Shown: piece by piece, positions 44,220-54,610 of the stretch | How positions within the stretch are numbered: the stretch's first letter is position 1 | Layout: each line of letters begins with the position of its first letter | Assembly (NCBI GenBank): GCA_023205875.1 | Contig: CP060760.1 | Coordinates: 434,001 to 498,000 of the forward strand | DNA length: 64,000 nucleotides | Origin: Chloropicon primus | Lineage: Eukaryota; Chlorophyta; Chloropicophyceae; Chloropicales; Chloropicaceae | Direction: 5' to 3' | Notes under the pieces: model-generated | The model's database searches: none | Told to the model about the DNA's origin: nothing | Seen by the model: only the letters and a program-made list of their open reading frames with translations | Program-made: the position numbers and the translations under genes

Positions 44220-44955
44220 CTCTCCTGCTTCTCGTTCTTCCGCTTCTGCTCTATGCTATGACGACGACGGTGGTGGTGATGATGTTGTTGTTGATGATGA
44301 TGATGATGATGATGTTTCTCTCAATCAAACAATCAATCGAAACAAACCAAACCAAAGGCAATCCCGTTTTCCAAAGTGATCGATCAAGGAACGGGCCAGC
44401 TTCTGGTGTCGTCCCAACCACCGTATCCAACAACAGAAAACAGAATCCTCTCTCTCAATCCAACCACGGGGGAAGCTGATGAGGGGAAGGAAGGACAAGG
44501 ACTCCAGTTCCAATTTTCCAAGGCAATCCAATCCACTCCACAAAAAAAAAAATCGATCAAGACAAGACGGAGACCACACGCTCGCCTCAAGAGTACTCGT
44601 AGGACAAGACCTTCTCCCTTCTGCCGTCCTCGTTGTCCTCGTCCTCGTCCTCGTCTCTCTGTCTGTCGATTCTCCGATCTTTTTCGTCTCCAAAAAAGAG
44701 GTCTAGTTTGAGGTGTAAAGCGCTGTGCTCGCTGATGTGGTCCGAGGTCGTTTCGTGCGTTACAGCAGTCCTCGGCGGTTACAGAAAGAAAAACACAAGA
44801 ACGACGACGACGACGACGAGGAACGAGGAACGAGGAACGAGGAACGAGGAACGAGGAGTGGTGAAGGACGTGCGGCTTTTGTGTCTGGTCTCTGAAGGCT
44901 TGCCTTGGTTTTTGGTTTTGTTTGTTTGTGTTTTGTTGATTGTTGATTGTTGAGG
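44220..44955. other. Divergent promoter between IST1 and FAS1 gene
   Basis: Contains GAT/TGATGA repeats (44260-44315), a GATCGATC at 44378-44385, a CCTCGTCCTCGTCCTCGTC repeat near 44635-44660, and a (CGAGGAA)n run near 44818-44860. No gene seen. Confidence 0.45.
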
Positions 44956-45693
44956 ATGAGGATGAGGATGAGGATGACGACGTGTGTTTGGGGTTTGGCG
45001 GCCTGTCTCGTTGCGGCGGTGGTGTTCGGTCCTGGGTGTGCCCCGTCGATGGCCCAGGACGTGAGCAAGGCCCCCGAGGACTACAACATAAGGAAGGACG
45101 AGTGCATCTTCGAGGACAGGAAGGAGTTCCTCCTGGACCAGGCCAAGGGCAACGACGACTTTTCGACCTTGGTGAAGGCCCTGGAGTCCGTGCCGGACCT
45201 CATTCCGATCTTCGAGAACAAGAAGGACAAGCTCACGATCCTCGCGCCGACGAACGAGGCCTTCGCGACCTTCTTCAAGGACTTCAACTCCTCCGCGGAG
45301 GAGTTCCTCAAGGACAAGAACCTGGTCAAGCTGGTGCTCTCGTACCACGTCATCCCCAGCGTCGTGCCTTACAGCGACATGGAGATGGCCCTCAAGCCCC
45401 TGTTCATGTCCCAGGTCGGGGTCACCACGAGCGTCCCGGGGGACGACCTCTCCCTCACCAGGGTGAAGCCCGCCGGCAAGGACGAGTACGTGATCAGGTC
45501 CGCGGGGTATGCCAGCGCTGCGTATCTCTCCCCCGACAGCGTGTGGGCCTGCAACGGGGTGATCAACCCCATCAACTACGTCCTGGTCCCCAGGCAGGCC
45601 ACCATCACCAAGCCCTCCCTGAGGATCGCGAACGGCGGCAGCGGCGGCAACCCCAAGGACGGCGACGACGAGAAGAAGGACAAGGAGGGTTAG
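44956..45693 (+). CDS. Secreted single-domain fasciclin (FAS1) protein
   Basis: A 245-residue protein. The start lies in a tandem (ATGAGG) repeat, giving in-frame ATGs at 44956, 44962, 44968 and 44974; all precede the same signal peptide (CVWGLAACLVAAVVFGPGCA). One FAS1 domain spans about residues 60-210: DDFSTLVKALESVPDLIPIF, the H1 box LTILAPTNEAFATFF, KLVLSYHVIPSVVPYS (H2 box), and VWACNGVINPINYVLVP at the end. The C-terminus is Gly/Asp/Lys-rich. FAS1 proteins act in adhesion and cell-surface matrix. It is followed on the same strand, about 1 kb on, by two giant secreted proteins. Confidence 0.88.
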   Translation: MRMRMRMTTCVWGLAACLVAAVVFGPGCAPSMAQDVSKAPEDYNIRKDECIFEDRKEFLLDQAKGNDDFSTLVKALESVPDLIPIFENKKDKLTILAPTNEAFATFFKDFNSSAEEFLKDKNLVKLVLSYHVIPSVVPYSDMEMALKPLFMSQVGVTTSVPGDDLSLTRVKPAGKDEYVIRSAGYASAAYLSPDSVWACNGVINPINYVLVPRQATITKPSLRIANGGSGGNPKDGDDEKKDKEG

Positions 45694-46710
45694 GGTTAGT
45701 GGTCCGTGTGTGAAGCCGGAGGAGGTGGTGGTCGTGCCGTGGGTCGTGTCAAGAGACGCGCGAAGACGAAGGGGAGGAAAGAAGAAGAAAAAAAAGCAGA
45801 AAAAAATATATAGTTCAGTTCAGTTCAGTTCAGGTTCGGGCTCAGTTGCCCTCTTTTCTTTTTAAGTTGTATGAGAATGCAGCAGCCCGAGCGAGGAGAC
45901 GGCGGGTCGCCCAGCCGGAGGGGGGGGGGGCTGGTCGTCTTCGCCGTGGTCGCGGCTTGCTTGCGTTGTAAAACAAAACAAAATAGCTTTTTTTTTTAGC
46001 CAGCTTGACCACAGACCTGTGCACGCGCGCGCGCACAAGAGGAGGAGGAGGAGTTTGAAGGAGTGGAGGAGGAGATCTGCAAGGCAGATTTCATCCCGCC
46101 AAAGTAAGCCTCCCTCGCGGGTTCATCCATTGTCGTAGGTGGCGATCACGAGAGGGAAAGATAGATTGCACGACGGCCGTCACGGGTTGCAACTTGCAAC
46201 GACACGATGAACACGATGACACGATGTCCTCCTCCTCCCTCCCTCCCAACCCTCCTCCTCCACTACCATCACCTCCCTCCTCCTCCTCCTCCTCCATCGA
46301 ACAAAGGCTCTTTGGCAGGAGCAAGATCCAGTGGAAGGAGCAAGATCCAGTGGAAGAGGCCATGCAAGACCCAAACTCCTCCCTCCCAACCCCTCCTGCC
46401 TCCTCCTCCTTCCCTCTCCCTCTCTCACCATCATTTCCTTCCCATGGGATGAGCGGCCATGGCCATGGCAAACCCGCGTTCAAGCGACAGTGGGGCAAAA
46501 CCATGTTTGCCACTGGAACGAGCCCACATAGCCGCGCGATGCGGGACCATGTGCTCAGAACTCGACGGCCTCCGTCGACCACCGACAGACAAGTCCCGAA
46601 GAAGCGTTACAACTTCAGCCGTTACTCGCCTCATTGTTGTCGCGCACCAAGTTCCCTTTGCTTGCTTGCCTGCCTGCCTGCTTGCCTGCTTGTGACAGAC
46701 GTTGTCCGCG
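45694..46710. repeat. Gene-free region before the first giant secreted protein
   Basis: Contains (GTTCA)n near 45813-45834, a CTCC/CCT-rich tract (46222-46300), a 19-base tandem pair GGAGCAAGATCCAGTGGAA (about 46316-46355), and CTTGC/CTGCC repeats at 46657-46692 followed by TGTGACAG. That pyrimidine-rich run plus CAG looks like a 3' splice site, so the first giant gene may have a 5'-UTR intron. Confidence 0.45.
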
Positions 46711-49700
46711 ATGATGACGCCAGCAGCCAAGAGGAGCGTGATGGGGTCCCTCCGCGGTCCCCTCGTCCTCCTCGTCGTCTTGCTCGCGACCGCCGTCGCC
46801 ACCCTGTCCTCCGCGGAGAGACTCGTGGCCCTGAACCAGGTCGACGCCTTCGCGCCCGAGCGCCAGTCCTCCAGGTCCCTGCTCGGTGCCTCGGCGACTG
46901 CCATGTCCATGGACATGTCGACGATCAAGTCCCGCGGGGGCACGGTGAACTTCGGCACCAGCGCCAGCAGTTACGCCGAGAAGGACGGGGAGATGGCCGT
47001 GGCCGACGCCATGAGCGACTCCGTCGTCATCAAGGACACCGTGGACACCCTTGAGGGCACGTCCATCAAGTCCAAGTCCGAGGACGAGGCCACTGTGACC
47101 TCGGAGAAGGGCAAGGCCACGACCAAGTCCAAGGCGAAGACCGATGGCATCGGCAGCATCATCGCGACCGAGGCCCAGTCGAGCGCCCGCTCCAACGACA
47201 GGGAGGGGGTGGTCGAGATCACCGGAAACGCCGCGGCCATCTCGGACGAGAAGGTTGGGACCGACAAGAGCAAGACCAAGATCACCGGCCACGGGTCCAT
47301 CGCCACCGGGTCTTCCCCGGACCACGAGGACGCCGCGGCTTCCGATGCCTCGATCACGTTCATGACCAAAGCGAAAGCGAAGAATACTGTTGGTGACGAA
47401 CCGACGTTTTCCCAGCAGAGATCGAGGGCGGACGCCACTCTCCAGGTCTTTGATGACGTCGCCGAGGACCAGTCCCGCGCCTCGTCGACCGCGGACATCG
47501 ACTTTGGCAGCGAGTCCCTCGCTCCAACCGCCAAGGTGGTGAAGACGGATGCCCATGCCGAGCTCGACACCTACGCCTTCGCGGACAGCGAGGAGACTGG
47601 CGAAGAGGCCGAGGCCAAGGCCGGCTCCGGCCTGCTGTACGCCGAGGGCGTGCGCAATGCTCCCGAGCTCGCCATGTCCGCAGCCCGTCTGGGCGCCTTC
47701 AGTTCCGCCGATGCGACTTTGTCCGACGCGAACGTCGCCAACTCCGGTGCCGGCGTCACGGCGCTCGCCTCGAGCACCAACGACATGATGGTCTCGTTCG
47801 GCGGCATGGGAAGGTCTTTCGCTGGATCCAAGCAGGGCGAGGACGGCCTCTCCGACTACGTGGGAGGAGGAATCACCGAATTCTCTGGTGGCGCTGACAC
47901 CAGCGGTTACGGTCCGTTCATTAACGCTGTCGAAGTGGGTGCCTCTGGAGGCTCCACGAGCGTTGCGGCCTCGTCCGCCTTGCCGAATTCGCTTGACGCT
48001 CGCTCGTCTGGACTGAATGACGGAGGTGCCTTCGTCGACATCGAGTCGTGGGGCCCATCCACCTCCAGCGACGCCATGATCAGTGGTTCTGCTACTGGCT
48101 TGGGATACGCCGTCGGAGCTGGAGCGGGATCGACCGGCATGCAGGAGGTCGCCGCGTACGTGTCGGCCGCGAATGGCGACGGCGAATTCAGGCTGTCCCC
48201 TGGTCCAAGCGCGATCAATGCTGGCATCAGCTACGGAAGCCGATCTGACAGCGCCGGAATGTTCGGACAGGCTGGCAGTTCTGCGGGCGTGAGGGCCAAC
48301 ACCTACGCCAACGGATACGGCGAGTCCTTCTCGGTGGCCAAGCCCCAAGCGATGCAGACGGCTTCGGGAAAAGTCCTCGCCATTTCCTCCGCTGGTGATT
48401 TGGAGGACGTCACGGTCGGCCAGAACTTCGGCAAGACCGAGATCACGGGTGCCATCAGCGCCGAGAATGAAGTCCCAATTTTCGCTGAGCGTGGCCCTAT
48501 GCGCTACTCGGCCGAGACGAGGCTCGGCCTTGAAGCCGACGCGGGCTCCGGCTACAACGCGGACGGCGACCTCGCGATTGGAGGCTCTTACAATTCCGAT
48601 GGATTTGTGTTCGCTGACGCGGACAGCGCCTACTCCAGCGTGGACGGTAACATTGATTCCCAGACCGGGGTCGAGACCGTTGCGGTAGGGTTTGATGCCT
48701 TTGACATCCCGGAATACTATGGCAAGAGCAAATTCTTCACCGGAGACTTTGCCGGAGCCAATGCGCGTGGAATGCAGAAGTCGAAGTTTGAGGCGTTGGC
48801 GGAAGGCCCCGTTCGCGCCTCGGTCGAGGCCGGATCCGACGCCGAGTCCAGCATCGTGCTGTCCAGACCCGTCATGGTCGCGGCGGACAGTGGATCTTAC
48901 GCAGACATCGCGGTCGATGGCCCTTATGTGGTTGGTACCACCAAAAGTATCCTCGACTCGATGGTGATGGCTGGAAGCAGCAGCAACAACATTGGCTTGA
49001 TCCCCAACCGTGACTGGAAGTACACGGCAGTGTTCAACAGCGGAAACGGCGTTGGCAGGCACACGGCCAGAGCCGAGGCGGACACGGAGAACGCTTACGG
49101 GTTCTCCGGAAGTTCGAGCCGCGTCAGATCTGGCGGTGCTACAAGCTCTGGAACTGGAAGCATGTTCGCCGAGTCCAGCACGGGCTTCGGCGGCTTTTCT
49201 GAGGTCGACACCACTGGTGAGGTTACGTCTGCCGATACCTCGATCGTGTCTGGGACCATGGTTATGGGTGACTCGGCAAACAGCGTCCCGCACGCCGGCT
49301 TCTACAACCAAATAGAGCGAGTAAGTCTCGAGAACAATGTCGAGGGCTACGACTCGTACAGCTCCATTGACGCCGGAGTTAGCGCCGAGGGTGCCGCCAC
49401 GCCTTACTGGGCCGTCGGCGACGGCTCCACCGACGCGAATGCTGGGTTCTACAGCACCGAGCCAGGCCACGTTGGCCACATGGCCATCTCGGATACCACA
49501 TCCGGAGTGCTCCACCCCGGCGACATGACCGAGAGCGTGTGGATCACCAATGACGGCGTTCTCATGGCCGGGGTGGCCGGCACACTTGGTGGTGAATACG
49601 CATTCAGAATTGGTGACGGAATCTTGGGCGCCACTGCCGACGGGAACGACGACTCCCTCGACCTGTCCCTGAGAGCGATGGGCTTGGGCATCGCCGTTGG

Positions 49701-50181
49701 TGGAGCCGGTGCCTTTGCCGTCGAAGGCCACGAGGTCGCCGGTGCGGGCGCCGTCGGAAGAGGCGTGGGAGGAGCCATCGCGGATGTCAGGTCCGAGGTG
49801 GAGCCCTACAAGGGCTACGACGGAGAGGTTTACGTTGCCACGAACACCGTCCAGGATACCGGATCGCTCAAGTTCGTCTCGAACGAGATGGTTTTGGACG
49901 CCGGGGCCACGGCCAAGGCCATGGGCTCGGGCACCGCCGACGCCAAGGAGCGAGAGATTAGCCGACCCGGGTTCAACGGGATCGAAGGCAAGCTGGACAT
50001 CACCGCAGGGGCCGACGTCATGGTCGCTGCCGAGGCTGGAACACAATGGGACGCGACGTCCTGGAACGCGTTCAACAGAGTCGACGGATTTGGCGAAGCC
50101 GGGCTCATGCTCGGCACGGGTGGAGAGAGGACGGCGGTCAATCGCGAAAGGATTCACTCGAGTGGGACGGACAGTGAGTGA
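46711..50181 (+). CDS. Giant cysteine-free Gly/Ala/Ser-rich secreted protein, paralogue A
   Basis: A 1,156-residue predicted secreted protein with no database family I recognise. A signal peptide (GPLVLLVVLLATAVATLSSA) is followed by RSSRSLLG-like QSSRSLLGASA, a post-signal RxLL motif. The mature protein has no cysteine. It is rich in Gly, Ala, Ser, Asp and Val, with alternating small/polar and hydrophobic residues and frequent G turns (GSYNSDGFVFADADSAYSSV; GLGIAVGGAGAFAVEGHEVA), suggesting a stacked beta structure such as a beta-solenoid. An early segment is Lys/Thr/Ser-rich (TSEKGKATTKSKAKTDG). The N-terminal mature part aligns with paralogue B (GGTVNFGTSASS and SDSVVIKD). Codon use and the open frame over 3.4 kb make it clearly coding. 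Role unknown; probably wall or extracellular matrix. Confidence 0.85.
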   Translation: MMTPAAKRSVMGSLRGPLVLLVVLLATAVATLSSAERLVALNQVDAFAPERQSSRSLLGASATAMSMDMSTIKSRGGTVNFGTSASSYAEKDGEMAVADAMSDSVVIKDTVDTLEGTSIKSKSEDEATVTSEKGKATTKSKAKTDGIGSIIATEAQSSARSNDREGVVEITGNAAAISDEKVGTDKSKTKITGHGSIATGSSPDHEDAAASDASITFMTKAKAKNTVGDEPTFSQQRSRADATLQVFDDVAEDQSRASSTADIDFGSESLAPTAKVVKTDAHAELDTYAFADSEETGEEAEAKAGSGLLYAEGVRNAPELAMSAARLGAFSSADATLSDANVANSGAGVTALASSTNDMMVSFGGMGRSFAGSKQGEDGLSDYVGGGITEFSGGADTSGYGPFINAVEVGASGGSTSVAASSALPNSLDARSSGLNDGGAFVDIESWGPSTSSDAMISGSATGLGYAVGAGAGSTGMQEVAAYVSAANGDGEFRLSPGPSAINAGISYGSRSDSAGMFGQAGSSAGVRANTYANGYGESFSVAKPQAMQTASGKVLAISSAGDLEDVTVGQNFGKTEITGAISAENEVPIFAERGPMRYSAETRLGLEADAGSGYNADGDLAIGGSYNSDGFVFADADSAYSSVDGNIDSQTGVETVAVGFDAFDIPEYYGKSKFFTGDFAGANARGMQKSKFEALAEGPVRASVEAGSDAESSIVLSRPVMVAADSGSYADIAVDGPYVVGTTKSILDSMVMAGSSSNNIGLIPNRDWKYTAVFNSGNGVGRHTARAEADTENAYGFSGSSSRVRSGGATSSGTGSMFAESSTGFGGFSEVDTTGEVTSADTSIVSGTMVMGDSANSVPHAGFYNQIERVSLENNVEGYDSYSSIDAGVSAEGAATPYWAVGDGSTDANAGFYSTEPGHVGHMAISDTTSGVLHPGDMTESVWITNDGVLMAGVAGTLGGEYAFRIGDGILGATADGNDDSLDLSLRAMGLGIAVGGAGAFAVEGHEVAGAGAVGRGVGGAIADVRSEVEPYKGYDGEVYVATNTVQDTGSLKFVSNEMVLDAGATAKAMGSGTADAKEREISRPGFNGIEGKLDITAGADVMVAAEAGTQWDATSWNAFNRVDGFGEAGLMLGTGGERTAVNRERIHSSGTDSE

Positions 50182-50689
50182 GTGGATGTTTGGAATGGAG
50201 TGACAGACAAGTGGTGGCGTGAGGACGACGAAGAGGATCAAGACATGAAGAAGAACGCCACACACACAGGAGGAGGAAGTCCTTAAAATTTTCTTTTTGC
50301 TTTCTTCTCCGCTTGCAAGCGCAAATGCATGATAGAATGACAGAACTTTACTTTTTCTACCAATTGCTCTGCCAACCCCCTCCCTCCCTCCCCCTCCCTC
50401 TCTCTCTCGTGTTGGACTTGGACCCTGGCCTCCTCCCCCTCAAAAAAAAAAACAGAAAAAAAAAGTCTGCGCAAGATCAAGATCTCAAATCTTATCCATG
50501 GGATGAGGGGCCCAAATTTTCGGGAGCACAGCAACGTCTGCGCTGTGGGCTGCCGCTGTGGCGTCCTCGTCGTCGTGATTGGGGAATGCCGGTACGCGGG
50601 ACCGGAACAAAAGAACGGGAGGCCAGGCGAACGACCACAAGGACTTGTCTCCCCGGTCGAGTCGACTACTAGCTTCCACTTGACAAGCA
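50182..50689. other. Spacer between the two giant secreted genes
   Basis: A 508-base gap. It holds a CCCTCC-type pyrimidine tract (50378-50408) and A runs near 50440-50465. A sequence AAATTTTCTTTTTGC near 50287 may mark the first gene's 3' end. No gene seen. Confidence 0.45.
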
Positions 50690-53600
50690 ATGTCGCATTC
50701 GAGAAGAACAACGAGAGCCGCGAGGAGGACGTCTTCGTCCTTGGTGGCGATGATGGTGACCATCATCACGACCCTCCTCGTGCTGCTGGTGCTGGCGCCG
50801 AGTGCGATGGCATCCGAGAACTCCTATGCGTCGACCTCGGCCACGGGCGGGGGCGTCGCGGGCAAGGGGGGCAAGCTCGAGATCGGTTCCCGCGCCACGA
50901 GCGGGGCCTCCGACATGGGCAACCTCGTCCAGTCCGGGTCCCAGGCCGACTCGATGGTGATCGTGAGGGGCGAAGACGGCGTGTCCCCAGTGCCGGACAT
51001 TCACACCCCCGTGTCCCAGTCCTCCTCGACGGCGTACTCGTCGAACGGCCCCAAGCCTTACGGTAACGCGGCGGTGGAGTCGAGCGCCCACACCGTGGGC
51101 AAGGGGGGCGCGGCCTCCGGGGCCTCGGCCTCGACCAGGGTGCAGAGGAGGGACAACAAGCACAGCCCCAAGACAAAGAGCAAAGATCCCGTGCAGCTGG
51201 GTCTGGCCATCGCCTCCGGGGCGGCGAGCGCGGGCTCCCAGGGCCACTCCGAGTCCAGCACGAGGGTCGACGCGACGTCCAACACCCACGCGAGGGACCG
51301 GGACTCTGCGAGTTACGGCGTGGCCTCCGGGAGCCAGCACGGCCAGGCCAGGGGCTCCCTCGGCACCAGCATCATTTCCAACATCCTGATCCAGGTGGAG
51401 GCCCAGGCCAACCAGGACCACGAGACCAAGGCCATCGCGGACCTCCAGTCCCACACGGACGTGTACGGAGACCAGGAGGCCGTGACCGGGACGACGTCCG
51501 CCGCCATGGCGGGCGCCTCGACCTTCGACAGCGGCTTGGTCGGGAACGACCTCAACCTCGCGGGAGGGGACTCGGAGGCGGAGGCCTCGACGTCCGCGTT
51601 CGTGGACAGCTTCGGCCTGGAGCTTCACGGCGGCTCCGCCGCGAGCGGGGGCGACGTGCAGGCCTACGCCGGGGTGGACACCGCCACGACGGAGGACCTC
51701 TACCACGTGGGCCACGACCTGGGCGGCGCAGCGGGGGCTGACGCCCTGGCCTACGCCGGGGGCCACGCCTTCGGCAGGACCAAGGGATTCACCGACACCG
51801 AGTCCGTGTCCAACTTGTACGGCGAGACCAAGGCCGTTACGGACACGTTCGCTGTGGGCACCGGCGTGTCCAATGTCCAGGGAGTTTCCAGGAACGTGAT
51901 CGAGGGGTCTTCGGTCTCCCTGGGCCCCGGGGTCAACAGCAATGTGGTGTACGGAGACGCTTCCGCGACGTCTTACGGCGCGGCTTCCTTTGGGCCCGGC
52001 CACGTCACCGGGGGAGCGCAGATCGGCGGCGATGCCAACCTCTTCACCGTCGCCACCGGGTACGACACAGACACCTCTGCGGACATCGACGGGTATGGTG
52101 ACGTCGAGGCCACGACCGTGTCGCCAAAGGTCGGATCCGGGTCTTCCTCCCAGGCCGGGGCCTACGGTGCGGCGGACGTCGACAGTCGGGCCGGCGGTTA
52201 CAACGCTTACGACGACGAGCACTCCAGGGCGGCCACGCTCATGTCCTCCGGAGCCTACAACGCTGTGGTGGCCTCGGAGAGCAGCGTGGCCGAGGGACCA
52301 GAAGCTGTGTCCTACGGTGCGGGAAGTGGACGGGCGAAGACTGCGGCGACGGGACCTCTCACCGCGACCAGCGATCAGGCCACCGGCTTTGCATCCACGA
52401 ACGCCCTCGGTAACGACCTCGGTGGCATCGCCCCCGCCGGGGGCCAGGCTTCCACCCTCACGGAGGGCGAGGTTCTCACAATGACCCAGGCAGCGTCCAA
52501 TGCCCAGGACATGGGCCACGCCACGTACCTCGAGTCCGGTGGCGTCGCCACCGCGGACTCCATGTCGATGTCCAAGACCAATCCGTTAACGGCCGGTGCC
52601 GGTTACTTGGATATGGGGCTGTCGTCCGGCTCGGGTGCCGTGGGAGGCAGTATGTCCATGTCCACCGGCCAGGGTAACGCCGCAAGCCATGGTGGGTTCT
52701 CCACCATCGATGCCCTCATCATGTCTGACACGTCCTCGGAGACCATTGTGGGCTCGGCCTCCGCCATGGAGGACGCTTACCTCAAGGACAAGTTCGGCCT
52801 TGACATCGTGCCGAGCGCTGCCGGGGCTGGAGTGGCGTCGGCTTCCGGAATGGGAGGCGTCGACCTCGATGGGCAGGCCGTTCAGTACACTGCGCATGAC
52901 GGGTCCCTCGAGGCTTACGGAGAGTTCTTGGGCGAGAGTGACGCGGAGTCGTACGCGGAGATCTCGAACATCGCGACCGCTGCCGTGGATGAGGCTGGCA
53001 ACTACGCCAGAGCCGGCAGCATGGGGCAAGCGGAGGGCCGAGGATCCGGTAACGCGGTTGCCAACACGATTAGCGACGACAGCAACATCGGATTCTCTGC
53101 TGGCGGAGGGGGTGACTCGCAGGCAAGCACCGGTGCTGCCATCTTTGCTCCGCAGCCGGGGTACGATCCGGTCCACGACGCGACGACGGGCATCTCCGTG
53201 GCGGAGACGGACGGCAGCGGAGGGGGTCTGGCGATCGGGCAAACTGCTGGCGGAGTCTCCCTGGTCAGCGGATCTGCGGGCGGTGTCGGAGAGTCCAAGG
53301 CCTCCGCGGAGACCGTGGCGAGGCCTGGGGACCGCATGGCCACCTCGGTGTCCGCTGCGGAGGGAACGGGAGACGGCGGAGCCCTCACCCAGACCTCGGG
53401 AGATCAGACCACGGCCGGGGCCCAGGCTTACAACAGCGGGACTGCCAAGGGCGGCTCGAACCAGGTGGCTCTGATCGACGACGGAGGCCTCCTGGCCGGC
53501 GACCAGACCGGGTGGACCTACGACGCGATGTCCGGATCCATGACGGCTGCGACCGCGGTGGGCGACAATGCGGTGGCCTACCTCGAGGGCATGGCCATTG

Positions 53601-54409
53601 CCGTCGGGGACACCGTCCCGGGGGCCCCGACCCCCTTCGGATTCGCGGACGCGTACACCGGGGGCCACGCCGACGGAGAGCAGTTCCTCGGACAGACCGG
53701 GTCCATGTCCGCCGTCGAGGTGGACATCCAGGTTCCCGGCGTTGGCAACGACGTCATCCAGACGGACTTCCACGACGGGAAGATCACCGGCGGCTTCTCC
53801 GCCACGAAGGGACTCGCGTTCGGGAACGGCCAGGGTCTCGCGTCCTCCTCCGCGGACGAGAACGAGGGGGCCACCAAGGCCGCCGCCCGGACCAACGCCC
53901 TCGGGTTCGGAGCGGGCGTGGGAGCTTCCATCGGGCTCAGGAAGGACGGCCTGGACGCCGCCTTCGGGGCCGGATCCGGCCTGAGCTTCGCCCTGGCCGA
54001 CGGTAGCGCCAAGCTCCCCGGCTCCGAGCCGAGCCTCTTGACCGTGGGCCGCTCCGGGGGCGCCTCCCGGGGCTTTGCCCTCAACGACGGGAGGTACGAG
54101 GGCATCGGCCACGGGGCCACGTCTGGCGACGGCCTCGTGCACGCCGCGGAAGGGGAGTCGACCGCCGAGTCAAGCTCCCTGGCGACCGGATGGGGTGGCG
54201 CCATCGTCGAGAGCGGCGACTACGCGGCGGACGTCCTCGCCATCGGCCACGGCTTTGGCATCGCCGGGGGCCAGGCCCTCATCGAGGACGCGGGTGTCGG
54301 AAGCTCCGTGCACTACGAGTCCGGGTCCTCCGTGGACGTGGGACCCGTGCCTTACAGGAACAACCAGCCCATTCCAGACGGACGCCGCCTGCTCGCCGGC
54401 CTCGTGTGA
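50690..54409 (+). CDS. Giant cysteine-free Gly/Ala/Ser-rich secreted protein, paralogue B
   Basis: A 1,239-residue predicted secreted protein next to and in the same direction as paralogue A. A basic n-region (MSHSRRTTRAARRTSSS) precedes a hydrophobic signal (MMVTIITTLLVLLVLAPSAM). The mature protein is cysteine-free and dominated by Gly, Ala, Ser, Asp and Thr, with repeated short strand-turn steps (GGDVQAYAGVDTATTED; GGHAFGRTKGFTDTESVSNL; GAAIFAPQPGYDP). Its start GGKLEIGSRATSGAS...ADSMVIVRG matches paralogue A's GGTVNFGTSASS...SDSVVIKD. The C-terminus is DGRRLLAGLV, the RRLL motif here at the tail. Third positions are strongly G/C. The role is unknown; a structural or adhesive surface protein is the best inference. 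Confidence 0.85.
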   Translation: MSHSRRTTRAARRTSSSLVAMMVTIITTLLVLLVLAPSAMASENSYASTSATGGGVAGKGGKLEIGSRATSGASDMGNLVQSGSQADSMVIVRGEDGVSPVPDIHTPVSQSSSTAYSSNGPKPYGNAAVESSAHTVGKGGAASGASASTRVQRRDNKHSPKTKSKDPVQLGLAIASGAASAGSQGHSESSTRVDATSNTHARDRDSASYGVASGSQHGQARGSLGTSIISNILIQVEAQANQDHETKAIADLQSHTDVYGDQEAVTGTTSAAMAGASTFDSGLVGNDLNLAGGDSEAEASTSAFVDSFGLELHGGSAASGGDVQAYAGVDTATTEDLYHVGHDLGGAAGADALAYAGGHAFGRTKGFTDTESVSNLYGETKAVTDTFAVGTGVSNVQGVSRNVIEGSSVSLGPGVNSNVVYGDASATSYGAASFGPGHVTGGAQIGGDANLFTVATGYDTDTSADIDGYGDVEATTVSPKVGSGSSSQAGAYGAADVDSRAGGYNAYDDEHSRAATLMSSGAYNAVVASESSVAEGPEAVSYGAGSGRAKTAATGPLTATSDQATGFASTNALGNDLGGIAPAGGQASTLTEGEVLTMTQAASNAQDMGHATYLESGGVATADSMSMSKTNPLTAGAGYLDMGLSSGSGAVGGSMSMSTGQGNAASHGGFSTIDALIMSDTSSETIVGSASAMEDAYLKDKFGLDIVPSAAGAGVASASGMGGVDLDGQAVQYTAHDGSLEAYGEFLGESDAESYAEISNIATAAVDEAGNYARAGSMGQAEGRGSGNAVANTISDDSNIGFSAGGGGDSQASTGAAIFAPQPGYDPVHDATTGISVAETDGSGGGLAIGQTAGGVSLVSGSAGGVGESKASAETVARPGDRMATSVSAAEGTGDGGALTQTSGDQTTAGAQAYNSGTAKGGSNQVALIDDGGLLAGDQTGWTYDAMSGSMTAATAVGDNAVAYLEGMAIAVGDTVPGAPTPFGFADAYTGGHADGEQFLGQTGSMSAVEVDIQVPGVGNDVIQTDFHDGKITGGFSATKGLAFGNGQGLASSSADENEGATKAAARTNALGFGAGVGASIGLRKDGLDAAFGAGSGLSFALADGSAKLPGSEPSLLTVGRSGGASRGFALNDGRYEGIGHGATSGDGLVHAAEGESTAESSSLATGWGGAIVESGDYAADVLAIGHGFGIAGGQALIEDAGVGSSVHYESGSSVDVGPVPYRNNQPIPDGRRLLAGLV

Positions 54410-54570
54410 CCGAGACCGAGGAGTCAAAAAAACCAATAACAGCCGAGCTTGACAGACAACAACAATGAGAGAGAGAAAAAAAACCAATCCTTGCATGTGC
54501 CTTGGTGCGTGTTCTATAATGTATTAATGCAACAACCTTTTACCCTTCAACTCCAACTCCAACTCCAACT

Positions 54571-54610
<40 letters not shown>

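Noticed and set aside
46615-50265. A 1,216-codon open frame antisense to giant protein A
   Set aside because: It mirrors the codon structure of the sense gene (GC-rich third positions create few antisense stops). It lacks a signal peptide or domain, and the sense protein has a clean signal and a paralogue.
50669-54142. Long antisense frames opposite giant protein B
   Set aside because: Same cause; composition is His/Arg/Gly-rich shadow sequence with no family features.
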